Assembly (NCBI GenBank): GCA_023392575.1
Contig: JAEVYV010000200.1
Location: 1 to 10,368, forward strand
Reading direction: 5' to 3'
DNA from: Bacteroidota bacterium
GTDB lineage: Bacteria > Bacteroidota > Bacteroidia > Chitinophagales > Chitinophagaceae
DNA length: 10,368 bases
The notes beneath the pieces are model-generated. The model worked only from the letters and a program-made list of their open reading frames with translations. It made no database searches and was not told the DNA's origin. The position numbers and the translations under genes were made by a program. Of this stretch, positions 1 to 5,953 are shown in pieces. How positions within the stretch are numbered: the stretch's first letter is position 1; each line of letters starts with the position of its first letter.

Positions 1-1109
1 CGGCCAACACCCTGAGCCCCACGAATTTTACCGTTGACGACATTACCCCGACGGGCCTGAGAGACAAGGGGCAATGGCTGACCTTATTTATCAACGACCC
101 CGATTCCACGGAGCACATCTATTACAACAACAAAAACAAGCTGTACCGAACCCGCACCGCCTCCACCGTTTCCGCTACCTCGTGGACTGAGATGACGGGG
201 GTGAGCTCTACGGTGCCTGCTTCGGAAGAGTTCACCTCAATGGCCGTCAGCAAATCGCTGAACGGCACCAAGTACCTGTATTTTGGAACCGATGGGGGAA
301 AGGTGTACCGCCTCAACAATCCCAACAGGGGAAGCGCTTCTATTACCCCGGTGGCCATAACGCCGCCGTCCATGACGGCCAAGAGTTACGTGGCCGGCAT
401 CAGCATCAACCCCCGAAGTCCCGATACGGTGCTGGTGGTGGTTTCCAACTATGATATGGCGTCCAGCAACCCGCCCGTGATCGTCAATAATATCTTCTGG
501 ACGGGCAATGCCACCTCGGCCAATCCCACCTGGCAGGTGATTGACGGGGCGCTGGGCCCGGTTTCCTCGCAAAGCTGCGCCATTGTGGTTAGAAACAGCG
601 GGGTGGAGTATTATGTGGGCACTTCGGTGGGCCTGTACAGCACCACCACGATTTCGGGGAACAATACGCAATGGTTCAACGAAGGATCGGGGATGCTGAA
701 AAAAGCCATTGTCCGCTCCCTGGTCAACCGCCAAAAAGACAACAAGCTGGTGGTGGGTACCCATGGCAACGGCGCCTTTGTGGCCAATATTGGCGATGCT
801 GTAGCCCTGCCCGACAACATCATTCCCGGCCCCACCAACCCGGGGGGGACCGGCGACCAGGTCTTTATCGAGCTGGTTTATCCGACCCTCACCCAAGACG
901 AAGTACGGTTTAGAGTGGGGAATCTGACCAGTGTGAAGCAGATAACGGTGACGCTTTTTGGCATCAACGGGCAAAAAATCCTTCAAAGCCAACAGCCCTA
1001 CCAGGACGGCAGCCTGCGGCTGGGGCGGCTGGCCCGCGGAGCCTATGTATTGCAAATAACCAGCGATGACGGCCAGCACCGCCATGTGCAACGAATTACC
1101 CGAAATTAA
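1..1109 (+). CDS. Secreted beta-propeller-like protein with T9SS type A sorting domain (3' part only)
   Basis: This is the C-terminal 368 residues of a larger protein. The frame is open from base 3 with no convincing start, so the gene begins before the window. The visible part has short beta-strand repeats of sialidase/BNR or sortilin type: FGTDGGKVYRL near fragment residues 94-104, YVGTSVGLYS near 204-213 and GTHGNG near 252-257. A Gly/Pro/Asn-rich linker (about 270-286) follows, then about 80 residues with the pattern of a Por-secretion (type IX) C-terminal sorting domain: a YPTLTQDEV start, a VTLFGINGQKI core strand, and LARGAYVLQIT before a basic end. Such tails direct export across the outer membrane and are removed at the surface. 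The protein is therefore inferred to be extracellular or cell-surface bound. Its substrate or partner cannot be read from this fragment. A hairpin terminator follows directly. Confidence 0.85.
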   Translation, partial: ANTLSPTNFTVDDITPTGLRDKGQWLTLFINDPDSTEHIYYNNKNKLYRTRTASTVSATSWTEMTGVSSTVPASEEFTSMAVSKSLNGTKYLYFGTDGGKVYRLNNPNRGSASITPVAITPPSMTAKSYVAGISINPRSPDTVLVVVSNYDMASSNPPVIVNNIFWTGNATSANPTWQVIDGALGPVSSQSCAIVVRNSGVEYYVGTSVGLYSTTTISGNNTQWFNEGSGMLKKAIVRSLVNRQKDNKLVVGTHGNGAFVANIGDAVALPDNIIPGPTNPGGTGDQVFIELVYPTLTQDEVRFRVGNLTSVKQITVTLFGINGQKILQSQQPYQDGSLRLGRLARGAYVLQITSDDGQHRHVQRITRN

Positions 1110-1113
1110 AACC

Positions 1114-1136
1114 AAAGCCCTCTCTGCGAGGGCTTT
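1114..1136 (+). terminator. Hairpin terminator after the T9SS protein gene
   Basis: A perfect 9-bp stem (AAAGCCCTC / GAGGGCTTT) with a 5-nt loop begins five bases after the stop codon of the upstream gene. A moderately T-rich stretch follows (CACATTATTGTTT). Its position and shape suit an intrinsic terminator for the long upstream transcript. It leaves only 13 bases before the earliest plausible start of the next gene. Confidence 0.7.
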
Positions 1137-1149
1137 CACATTATTGTTT

Positions 1150-1674
1150 ATGCAAAAGAAAAAACAAGGGCATCATGGGGTTATGAGATCCGTTTTTTTA
1201 TTCTGCTGCCTTTTTCCCGCCCTGGCAGGCTTTGGGCAAAGGCATGAGGGCACCAGGGTTTATGGTTATGTGCAACCGGTATCGCGGGGCATGGCCGGCC
1301 GGCATGAAAACCCCTCCTCTATGGTAAACTATTACATCTACCTTTCCAGCACGGCAAAAACCCGCATCTACCCGGTGGAAATCTGGATCAAGGGAGAGCG
1401 GTTGGGCGTGCAGGCGGAAGCCGTGCACCGAACCCCGGTTACCCTCACCAAAGACGAAGCCGTTGCCGGTTCCGGCGAAATCATCCTGGTTCCCCAAACC
1501 ACGGCAAAGGTGTGGCGGCTAACCGGCACCACAGAGCCAGCCCAAAAAAACTTCAGCAGGGCAAAACACATGGCAAAGACCCATGAACTGGTGGTAGTGT
1601 ATAAAACCGGCGGCAGGTTTTATTATGCCGCTCTTGAAAAATTTTCGGAACTGGCCTCGGGTTTAAGGCAATGA
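1150..1674 (+). CDS. Small secreted protein of unknown function
   Basis: I do not recognise a family. From ATG 1150 the product is 174 residues. It opens with a basic stretch, then a hydrophobic core (VFLFCCLFPALAGFGQ, about 15-30) that reads as a signal peptide with likely cleavage after AGFGQ. The mature part is beta-rich: YGYVQPVSRGM, YYIYLSSTAKTRIYPVEIWIKGE, then a Lys/Thr-rich middle and a C-terminal YKTGGRFYYAALEKF strand-like segment. There is no C-terminal sorting domain and no lipobox, so a soluble periplasmic protein is the simplest reading. Two starts are possible. ATG 1150 sits in an AT-rich context; ATG 1183 would give a shorter n-region (MR) and more room for a leader after the terminator at 1114-1136. 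The ORF could be extended further upstream, but that would overlap the preceding gene's end and the terminator. Confidence 0.7.
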   Translation: MQKKKQGHHGVMRSVFLFCCLFPALAGFGQRHEGTRVYGYVQPVSRGMAGRHENPSSMVNYYIYLSSTAKTRIYPVEIWIKGERLGVQAEAVHRTPVTLTKDEAVAGSGEIILVPQTTAKVWRLTGTTEPAQKNFSRAKHMAKTHELVVVYKTGGRFYYAALEKFSELASGLRQ

Positions 1675-1680
1675 TTGGGA

Positions 1681-1763
1681 GATGTATGATGTCTGATGTA
1701 GGATGTAGGATGTCGGATGTATGAGGTACGATGTGAGAAGTGAGAGGTGAGACGGCAGACGGA
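1681..1763. repeat. Degenerate 7-bp tandem array (GATGTNN)
   Basis: Read in steps of seven from 1681, the bases give GATGTAT, GATGTCT, GATGTAG, GATGTAG, GATGTCG, GATGTAT, GAGGTAC, GATGTGA, GAAGTGA, GAGGTGA, GACGGCA and then GACGGA. That is almost twelve units with an invariant GA and drift toward the right end. It begins seven bases after the stop codon of the secreted-protein gene. A smaller trace of similar period (ATGGTGA ATGGTGA ATCGGCA) lies near 1810-1830. No coding function is likely. I recall such GATGT/ACATC arrays as scattered between genes in Bacteroidota, but did not check this. Confidence 0.8.
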
Positions 1764-1914
1764 AAACGGGAAACAAAACTGGTTTCCAGCTGCTGCAATC
1801 GTATCGGCAATGGTGAATGGTGAATCGGCAGTGAAATCCATCAATTGGAAAATGATTGGGTATAAGAGAGGGGTGCTGCCCTTAAAAATTTGGTTGCGTT
1901 GAGGGAAAAGAATA

Positions 1915-1936
1915 AGGCCGGCAAGACTACCGGCCT
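1915..1936. terminator. GC-rich hairpin, terminator-like on the minus strand
   Basis: AGGCCGG and CCGGCCT form a perfect 7-bp stem around an 8-nt loop. On the minus strand the stem is followed by a T-rich run (TATTCTTTTC), as in an intrinsic terminator. On the plus strand there is no T-run. No minus-strand gene ends here, so its role is unclear. It may block antisense transcription or belong to a decayed element. Confidence 0.4.
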
Positions 1937-2177
1937 CTAACCTAAACCGTCCGACTAAATATTTTGATACCAAACCGTTCGGCAACCATCGTGAGACGTG
2001 AGCCAAAGCATCAACCGCTTTTCTTTCCGTTGTCCCGATGGCCGTTGGTATGGTTGGCTATGATCATTTTTCATGGATGTAGTTTTCAACTTCTGTGCCA
2101 AGAGCCAGAAATTGTGGATAACTTAGAAACGGATTTTTTGGCTGCAGCGTATTTTGTAAATTGTTAAAAAACCGTGT

Positions 2178-2918
2178 ATGGCCGTTCAACCCTGGCGTAA
2201 GGGGATCGTTACCCGAATAGAGAACGAAACCTACAATACCCGCCGCTACTGGATTCAGGTGCCCGAAGTGGAATCGTTTGATTTTGCTCCGGGCCAGTTT
2301 GTTACCCTCGACTTGCCCATACACGAAAAACCCAACAAACGATGGCGCAGCTATTCCATCGCCTCCTGGCCGGACGGGACCAATGTGTTTGAATTGTTGA
2401 TTGTTTTACTCGAAGGGGGCGCCGGCACCACATATTTGTTCAACGAAGTGCGGGAAGGATCGGAGTTAACCCTTAGGGGCCCGCAAGGCGTGTTCACCCT
2501 GCCCGAGCCCATTGAAAAGGACCTTTATTTTATTTGCACCGGAACCGGCATTGCCCCTTTCCGCAGCATGGTGCACCACATCAAAAGACATGGCGTGCCG
2601 CACCAAAATATCCACCTCATTTTTGGCACCCGCACCAAGGAAGATCTTTTGTACCTGGATGAAATGAGGAGGCTGGAAACGGAAGTAGAAGGCTTTCATT
2701 ATATACCTACGCTGTCGAGGGAAAAATGGGAGGGCTGCTGCGGCTATGTGCACGCCATTTATGAAAACCTGGTGAATGAAAAAAAGAATGGCCATACCGA
2801 ACCGCCGCCCGCCAATTTTTATTTGTGCGGATGGAAGGCGATGATCGACGAAGCCAAACAACGCATTGTGGGATTAGGCTACGATAAGAAGGCAATCCAT
2901 TTGGAGTTGTATGGATGA
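2178..2918 (+). CDS. Ferredoxin-NADP reductase-like FAD/NAD(P)H flavoprotein
   Basis: The 246-residue product has the two-domain layout of the ferredoxin-NADP reductase superfamily. The FAD-binding beta-barrel carries APGQFVTL (37-44), the flavin-contact motif RSYSIAS (57-63) and GPQGVFTL (101-108). The nucleotide-binding domain carries CTGTGIAPFRSM (120-131), FGTRTKEDLLY (149-159) and FYLCGWKAMI (214-223), and the chain ends in ELYG. Such enzymes move electrons between NAD(P)H and an iron-sulfur or flavin partner in the cytoplasm. No [2Fe-2S] domain is fused, so it would need a separate acceptor such as a ferredoxin. The family is broad, and a hydroxylase or nitric-oxide-dioxygenase reductase role cannot be excluded. 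ATG 2178 is chosen because homologous sequence starts within a few residues. It stands alone, flanked by repeat-rich DNA on both sides. Confidence 0.88.
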   Translation: MAVQPWRKGIVTRIENETYNTRRYWIQVPEVESFDFAPGQFVTLDLPIHEKPNKRWRSYSIASWPDGTNVFELLIVLLEGGAGTTYLFNEVREGSELTLRGPQGVFTLPEPIEKDLYFICTGTGIAPFRSMVHHIKRHGVPHQNIHLIFGTRTKEDLLYLDEMRRLETEVEGFHYIPTLSREKWEGCCGYVHAIYENLVNEKKNGHTEPPPANFYLCGWKAMIDEAKQRIVGLGYDKKAIHLELYG

Positions 2919-2923
2919 TGTTT

Positions 2924-2979
2924 CAATTCGACAATTCGACAATTCGGCAATTCGATAATTTGACAATGTGCCAATGGCT
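2924..2979. repeat. Degenerate 8-bp tandem array (CAATTCGA)
   Basis: Starting six bases after the reductase stop codon, seven 8-base units are visible: CAATTCGA twice, CAATTCGG, CAATTCGA, TAATTTGA, CAATGTGC, CAATGGCT. The first four are nearly identical and the rest decay. The minus strand reads as TCGAATTG units. It is non-coding and separate from the inverted-repeat element that starts at about 3009. Confidence 0.8.
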
Positions 2980-3078
2980 GGTTCGCTCTATTGAAACAGC
3001 CTTATACTTAACCTGAGTTGGGATTAAGTCTTGCTTTTTCGAAGGCCGTCTTTCCTTTTTGGTTCCATCTCTCTGATT

Positions 3079-3110
3079 GTTACTTTTTTTGCTTGCCCAA
3101 AAAAAGTAAC
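3079..3110. repeat. 13-bp perfect hairpin inside the MITE-like element
   Basis: GTTACTTTTTTTG (3079-3091) pairs exactly with CAAAAAAAGTAAC (3098-3110) around the 6-nt loop CTTGCC. Outside it, CCTTTTTGG (3054-3062) and CCAAAAAAGG (3110-3119) could extend the stem imperfectly. Confidence 0.75.
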
Positions 3111-3122
3111 CAAAAAAGGGCC

Positions 3123-3152
3123 CGCAAATCCAAAGGCTCCGCTGGATTTGCG
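3123..3152. repeat. 10-bp perfect hairpin inside the MITE-like element
   Basis: CGCAAATCCA (3123-3132) pairs exactly with TGGATTTGCG (3143-3152) around a 10-nt loop that is itself GC-rich. It lies 12 bases after the preceding hairpin, so the plus-strand RNA would carry two adjacent stems. Confidence 0.75.
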
Positions 3153-3437
3153 AAGCCAGCGCACAGGGCAAGAGTCTTTTAGTTATAGTCCTTGTTCACG
3201 ATGGTTTGGTTGTCGTGCCAGGCACAACTACTGGAGGCGCTGTATTGATGTGCTGTTTATTATTATTTTTTTAGCCACATCGATTGCTTCGCAGTTCCGC
3301 TACTCTTTTCCTAAGGCAGCTACGGTACATAGCCAATGCGGAATAAGGCGCTGGTCCTTTCTTTTAGATGGTAGAAGATAGGGGCTGCTGTTTTCTTATT
3401 CCAACTCAGGTTATATTAGCAAATTAACTAACCCCCT

Positions 3438-4199
3438 ATGTTTGTTTTATTAAAAGTTCTGCTTTTCTTTCTGCGGCCGGTGGTGTGGATTGTTGTTGTT
3501 TTTTTAATTGCCTACTTTACTAAAAATCAAAAACGCAAATCGGTTCTCTTTTCGACGGGGTTAGTGCTTTTGCTCTTCTTTACCAACCCGTTTATTATAA
3601 GAAGCATCATTAGCGCTTATGAGACAGCGCCGGTTCAACTGGCGTCAACTGCAAAGTACAATGCCGGCATTGTGTTGGGCGGATTTGTTTCCTACAACAA
3701 AAAAGATGACCGTGGGTATTTTAACCCGGCCTCTGACCGGTTTATTCAAACAGCGCTGCTGTATAAAAAAGGCCATATCAATAAAATCATTGTAGCAGCC
3801 GGCAATGGCTATGTGGTGAAGCATGATTTTAGAGAGGCGGATTTTATCAAACAACACCTGGTGGACCTGGGCATACCGGCAGATGATATTTTAACCGATC
3901 CTTTATCGAGAAATACTTTTGAAAATGCGGTCAATGCCAAAGGCCTTGCCGACTCAGCGCATCTGCAAGGGCCTTTTCTTTTGATTTCTTCCGCCATGCA
4001 TTTGCCCAGGGCAAAGCTGGCCTTTGTAAAACAGGGGATGAAGGTTAAGCCCTACCCTTGCGATTTTGATTCGAAGAACGTCGGCAACAATTTTATAGAA
4101 GATTATTTATTGCCTTCGGGGCTGGCCCTCAACAAATGGGACAATTTTATAAAAGAACTTGCCGGCATAACGGTTTATAAAATCACCGGCAAGGGATAA
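3438..4199 (+). CDS. YdcF/ElyC/SanA-family (DUF218) membrane protein
   Basis: The 253-residue product begins with two membrane segments (about 2-27 and 35-50), followed by a DUF218 domain facing the periplasm. The domain motifs are GIVLGG (77-82), the acidic/aromatic segment ASDRFIQTALLYKKG, IIVAAGNG, SRNTFENA (157-164), SSAMHLPRA (184-192) and a C-terminal ELAGITVYKI. This matches the ElyC/SanA/YdcF family. ElyC in E. coli affects peptidoglycan precursor or lipid-carrier handling; the biochemical activity of most members is unknown, so the role here is inferred only as envelope-related. ATG 3438 is preceded by CCCCCT, not a Shine-Dalgarno sequence. The start is supported by the immediate membrane segment. 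The gene converges on glyS, with a shared hairpin between the two stop codons. Confidence 0.87.
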   Translation: MFVLLKVLLFFLRPVVWIVVVFLIAYFTKNQKRKSVLFSTGLVLLLFFTNPFIIRSIISAYETAPVQLASTAKYNAGIVLGGFVSYNKKDDRGYFNPASDRFIQTALLYKKGHINKIIVAAGNGYVVKHDFREADFIKQHLVDLGIPADDILTDPLSRNTFENAVNAKGLADSAHLQGPFLLISSAMHLPRAKLAFVKQGMKVKPYPCDFDSKNVGNNFIEDYLLPSGLALNKWDNFIKELAGITVYKITGKG

Positions 4200-4201
4200 A
4201 A

Positions 4202-4229
4202 GTGTTGAAGACTAAAGCGTCTTCAACAC
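4202..4229. terminator. Bidirectional hairpin terminator shared by DUF218 gene and glyS
   Basis: A perfect 11-bp stem, GTGTTGAAGAC (4202-4212) with GTCTTCAACAC (4219-4229), encloses a 6-nt loop. It begins two bases after the plus-strand stop codon and contains the last codons and stop (4212-4214) of minus-strand glyS. On the minus strand it is followed by CTTTTATCC, a short T-run. On the plus strand GTCTTTTATC follows after a few bases. It would serve both convergent transcripts. Confidence 0.72.
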
Positions 4230-5675
4230 CACGTCTTTTATCTGGTCGATGGCAATCCGCTCCTGCAGCATGGTATCGCGGTAGCGGATGGTCACCGTGT
4301 TGTCTTCCTTGGTTTGGTGATCCACCGTTACACAGAAAGGCGTACCAATGGCGTCCATTCTTCTGTAGCGTTTACCAATGGTATCTTTTTCTTCATAAAA
4401 GCAACGGAAGTGGCCTTTGCAGGTATCCATGATGCTTCGGGCAATTTCCGGCAGACCATCTTTTTTCACCAGCGGCAATACAGCTAATTTAATGGGTGCC
4501 AGCTTTGGCGGGAACTTCAACACCACACGACTGTCTTTTTTTTCCTCGGTGCTTAAATCCTGCTCCTCGTAGGCTTCGCTTAGTACCATCATCACGGTTC
4601 TGTCCACGCCAATGGATGTTTCCAATACATAAGGAATATAGTTGCCGTAGGGCTTGCCGGTTGCCGGATCAACATCGTTATCGAAATACTGCATCTTTTT
4701 TTTGCTGTATTCCTGGTGGTTCTTCAAATCGAAATCCGTACGGGAGTGGATGCCTTCCACTTCTTTAAACCCAATGGGAAAATCGTATTCAATGTCACAG
4801 GCTGCGTCGGCATAGTGGGCCAGCTTCACATGGTCGTGAAAGCGGTATTTCTCAGCCGGGATGCCCAGGCTCAAGTGCCATTTCATTCTTTCCGCCTTCC
4901 AGTATTCGTACCACTCTTTTTGCGTGCCGGGACGAATGAAAAACTGCATTTCCATTTGCTCAAACTCCCGCATGCGGAAGATGAACTGCCTGGCTACAAT
5001 TTCATTCCGGAAGGCCTTTCCTATTTGGGCAATACCAAACGGGATCTTCATCCGGCCGGTTTTTTGCACGTTCAAAAAGTTGACAAAAATGCCCTGTGCT
5101 GTTTCGGGACGCAGGTAAATGGTGTTGTCTTCCTCCTCGGAAGAAACGGCGCCAAATTCCGTGGAGAACATCAAATTAAACTGACGCACATCGGTCCAGT
5201 TGCAGGTGCCGCTTACCGTACAAACAATTTTATTATTCTCGATCAAGGTTTTTAAGCCGTCAAAATCGTTGGCGGCCAAAAGCGTATCCATTTCTTTTAG
5301 CAGGATTTCCGACTGCTCGGGGTGTCCTTCCCTCTCCAGCTCATCGGCCTTAGCTTCAATCAAATGATCAACGCGGTAGCGTTTATTGCTGTCCTTGTTA
5401 TCGATCATCGGGTCGCTGAAATTATCCACGTGACCGCTGGCCTTCCAGGTGGTGGGGTGCATGAAAATAGCGGCGTCAATGCCCACAATATTCTCATTCA
5501 TCTGCACCATGCTTTTCCACCAGTAGTCTTTGATGTTTTTCTTGAGCTCACTGCCCCACTGGCCGTAATCGTATACGGCGCCCAAACCATCATATATTTC
5601 GGATGACGGAAAAATAAATCCATACTCTTTGCAATGCGAAATAATTGCCTGAAAACGGTTGCTATCTGTTGCCAT
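4212..5675 (-). CDS. glyS: Glycyl-tRNA synthetase (alpha2, class IIa)
   Basis: The 487-residue product is the dimeric, single-chain glycyl-tRNA synthetase, which charges tRNA-Gly with glycine using ATP in the cytoplasm. Visible features are the N-terminal FIFPSSEIYDGLGAVYDYG (20-38), TCNWTD (157-162), the substrate-pocket strand YLRPETAQGIFVNF (187-200), motif 2 from AFRNEI (221-226) through EFEQMEMQFF (237-246), SRTDFDL (311-317) and motif 3 SIGVDRTVMMVL (354-365). The anticodon-binding domain covers about 393-487. All class II signature residues appear intact and the length is normal for the family. ATG 5675 lies eight bases from a TATATTTG -7 box, which fits this start. Bacteria carry either this form or the alpha/beta form; the gene for this form is annotated as glyS or glyQS. 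It is the last gene of a minus-strand series, separated from brkB-like genes by an inverted-repeat element. Confidence 0.97.
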   Translation of the reverse strand: MATDSNRFQAIISHCKEYGFIFPSSEIYDGLGAVYDYGQWGSELKKNIKDYWWKSMVQMNENIVGIDAAIFMHPTTWKASGHVDNFSDPMIDNKDSNKRYRVDHLIEAKADELEREGHPEQSEILLKEMDTLLAANDFDGLKTLIENNKIVCTVSGTCNWTDVRQFNLMFSTEFGAVSSEEEDNTIYLRPETAQGIFVNFLNVQKTGRMKIPFGIAQIGKAFRNEIVARQFIFRMREFEQMEMQFFIRPGTQKEWYEYWKAERMKWHLSLGIPAEKYRFHDHVKLAHYADAACDIEYDFPIGFKEVEGIHSRTDFDLKNHQEYSKKKMQYFDNDVDPATGKPYGNYIPYVLETSIGVDRTVMMVLSEAYEEQDLSTEEKKDSRVVLKFPPKLAPIKLAVLPLVKKDGLPEIARSIMDTCKGHFRCFYEEKDTIGKRYRRMDAIGTPFCVTVDHQTKEDNTVTIRYRDTMLQERIAIDQIKDVVLKTL

Positions 5676-5682
5676 AGTGGCG

Positions 5683-5690
5683 CAAATATA
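5683..5690 (-). promoter_or_regulatory. Bacteroidota-type -7 box of glyS
   Basis: On the minus strand the bases read TATATTTG, an exact match to TAnnTTTG. Only seven bases separate it from the glyS ATG, so the mRNA would be leaderless or nearly so. No TTG/TTTG -33 element is visible at the usual distance, because an inverted-repeat arm begins at the next base (5691). Confidence 0.6.
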
Positions 5691-5950
5691 CCCCCTGTCC
5701 CCCTAAAGGGGAGAGGTAGATTCATCAAACTTTTCTTTTTTACTATTTCTTTTTAGAAAGAACTTTTTATAAACACCTTAGCTGAATAGCCGTACCAGCC
5801 GTACAAGGGAGTCCCGATAGCTATCGGGACAACAAAAGCCCAATAGAATGACAAAAGCCGGTAACAAAATCATTAGCCTTATAATTGAAGAACCGGTTGA
5901 AATAAGAAAGAACTCTCCGGCCTACGTCTCCCCTTTAGGGGGACAGGGGG
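5691..5950. mobile_element. 260-bp element bounded by 24-bp perfect inverted repeats
   Basis: The arms at 5691-5714 and 5927-5950 are exact reverse complements over 24 bases. Each starts CCCCCTGT at its outer edge and contains the near-palindrome CCCCTAAAGGGG. The interior has a 20-bp perfect palindrome (5811-5830), a T-rich part and a repeated AGAAAGAACT (5755-5764 and 5905-5914), with no coding potential. The element fills nearly all of the gap between the upstream membrane-protein stop codon (5954) and glyS. It may be a non-autonomous transposon or a palindromic intergenic repeat. No transposase or target duplication is visible. Confidence 0.6.
5811..5830. repeat. 20-bp perfect palindrome
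   Basis: GTCCCGATAGCTATCGGGAC is identical to its own reverse complement. It sits in the middle of the 260-bp inverted-repeat element. It could be a protein-binding site or the core of a dispersed repeat. As RNA it would form a stem with almost no loop. Confidence 0.7.
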
Positions 5951-5953
5951 AGT

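Larger units (their letters stand above)
1675..2177. other. Gene-free stretch between secreted protein and flavoreductase genes
   Basis: This 503-base interval holds the 7-bp array (1681-1763), a small similar array near 1810-1830 and a GC-rich hairpin (1915-1936). Both strands carry open frames, but their translations are low in complexity or match no family I know, so I do not call a gene. The part nearest the reductase (about 2110-2165) is AT-rich and probably contains its promoter. TATTTTG at 2150-2156 is close to the Bacteroidota -7 consensus but one base short, and no well-spaced -33 element is visible. Confidence 0.6.
3009..3413. mobile_element. MITE-like element with terminal inverted repeats
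   Basis: The ends carry a perfect 13-bp inverted repeat: TAACCTGAGTTGG at 3009-3021 and its complement at 3401-3413. The similarity continues inward imperfectly (GATTAAG against AATAAG). The interior, about 380 bases, contains two strong hairpins (3079-3110 and 3123-3152) and no transposase. The frame open across 3031-3381 gives Lys/Pro-rich and low-quality sequence and has no domain, so I do not call it a gene. Size, termini and lack of coding content fit a non-autonomous miniature element. The sequence around the hairpins resembles dispersed repeats I recall from Bacteroidota, unverified. Target-site duplications are not evident. Confidence 0.6.
2919..3437. other. Gene-free, repeat-filled stretch before the DUF218 gene
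   Basis: The 519 bases between the reductase and the DUF218 gene are almost wholly explained by the 8-bp array (2924-2979) and the MITE-like element (3009-3413). The 24 bases from 3414 to the next ATG are AT-rich. TATATTAG at 3413-3420, touching the outer edge of the element, is one base from the TAnnTTTG -7 consensus and is a possible promoter for the downstream gene. I see no credible coding sequence here. Confidence 0.6.

Noticed and set aside
237..1139. Long minus-strand open frame opposite the T9SS protein gene
   Set aside because: It mirrors codon structure of the real plus-strand gene; the translation is His/Gly/Arg-rich without any domain, whereas the plus strand has a recognisable sorting domain.
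1670..1860. Direct repeat AATGATTGGG at 1670-1679 and 1851-1860, possible target-site duplication around the 7-bp array
   Set aside because: The first copy overlaps a stop codon, no terminal inverted repeats lie inside, and a 10-bp match could be chance.
1623..2006. Minus-strand frame containing a repeated TSYIRHP-like peptide
   Set aside because: The peptide repetition is just the 7-bp DNA array read in frame; no start context or domain supports a gene.
1964..2167. 67-codon plus-strand frame upstream of the reductase
   Set aside because: No recognisable domain; it covers the region expected to hold the reductase promoter and follows a hairpin; evidence too thin for a gene.
3031..3381. 116-codon open frame inside the MITE-like element
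   Set aside because: It spans both hairpins and most of the inverted-repeat element, has no family match or normal composition, and is best explained as chance coding through a repeat.
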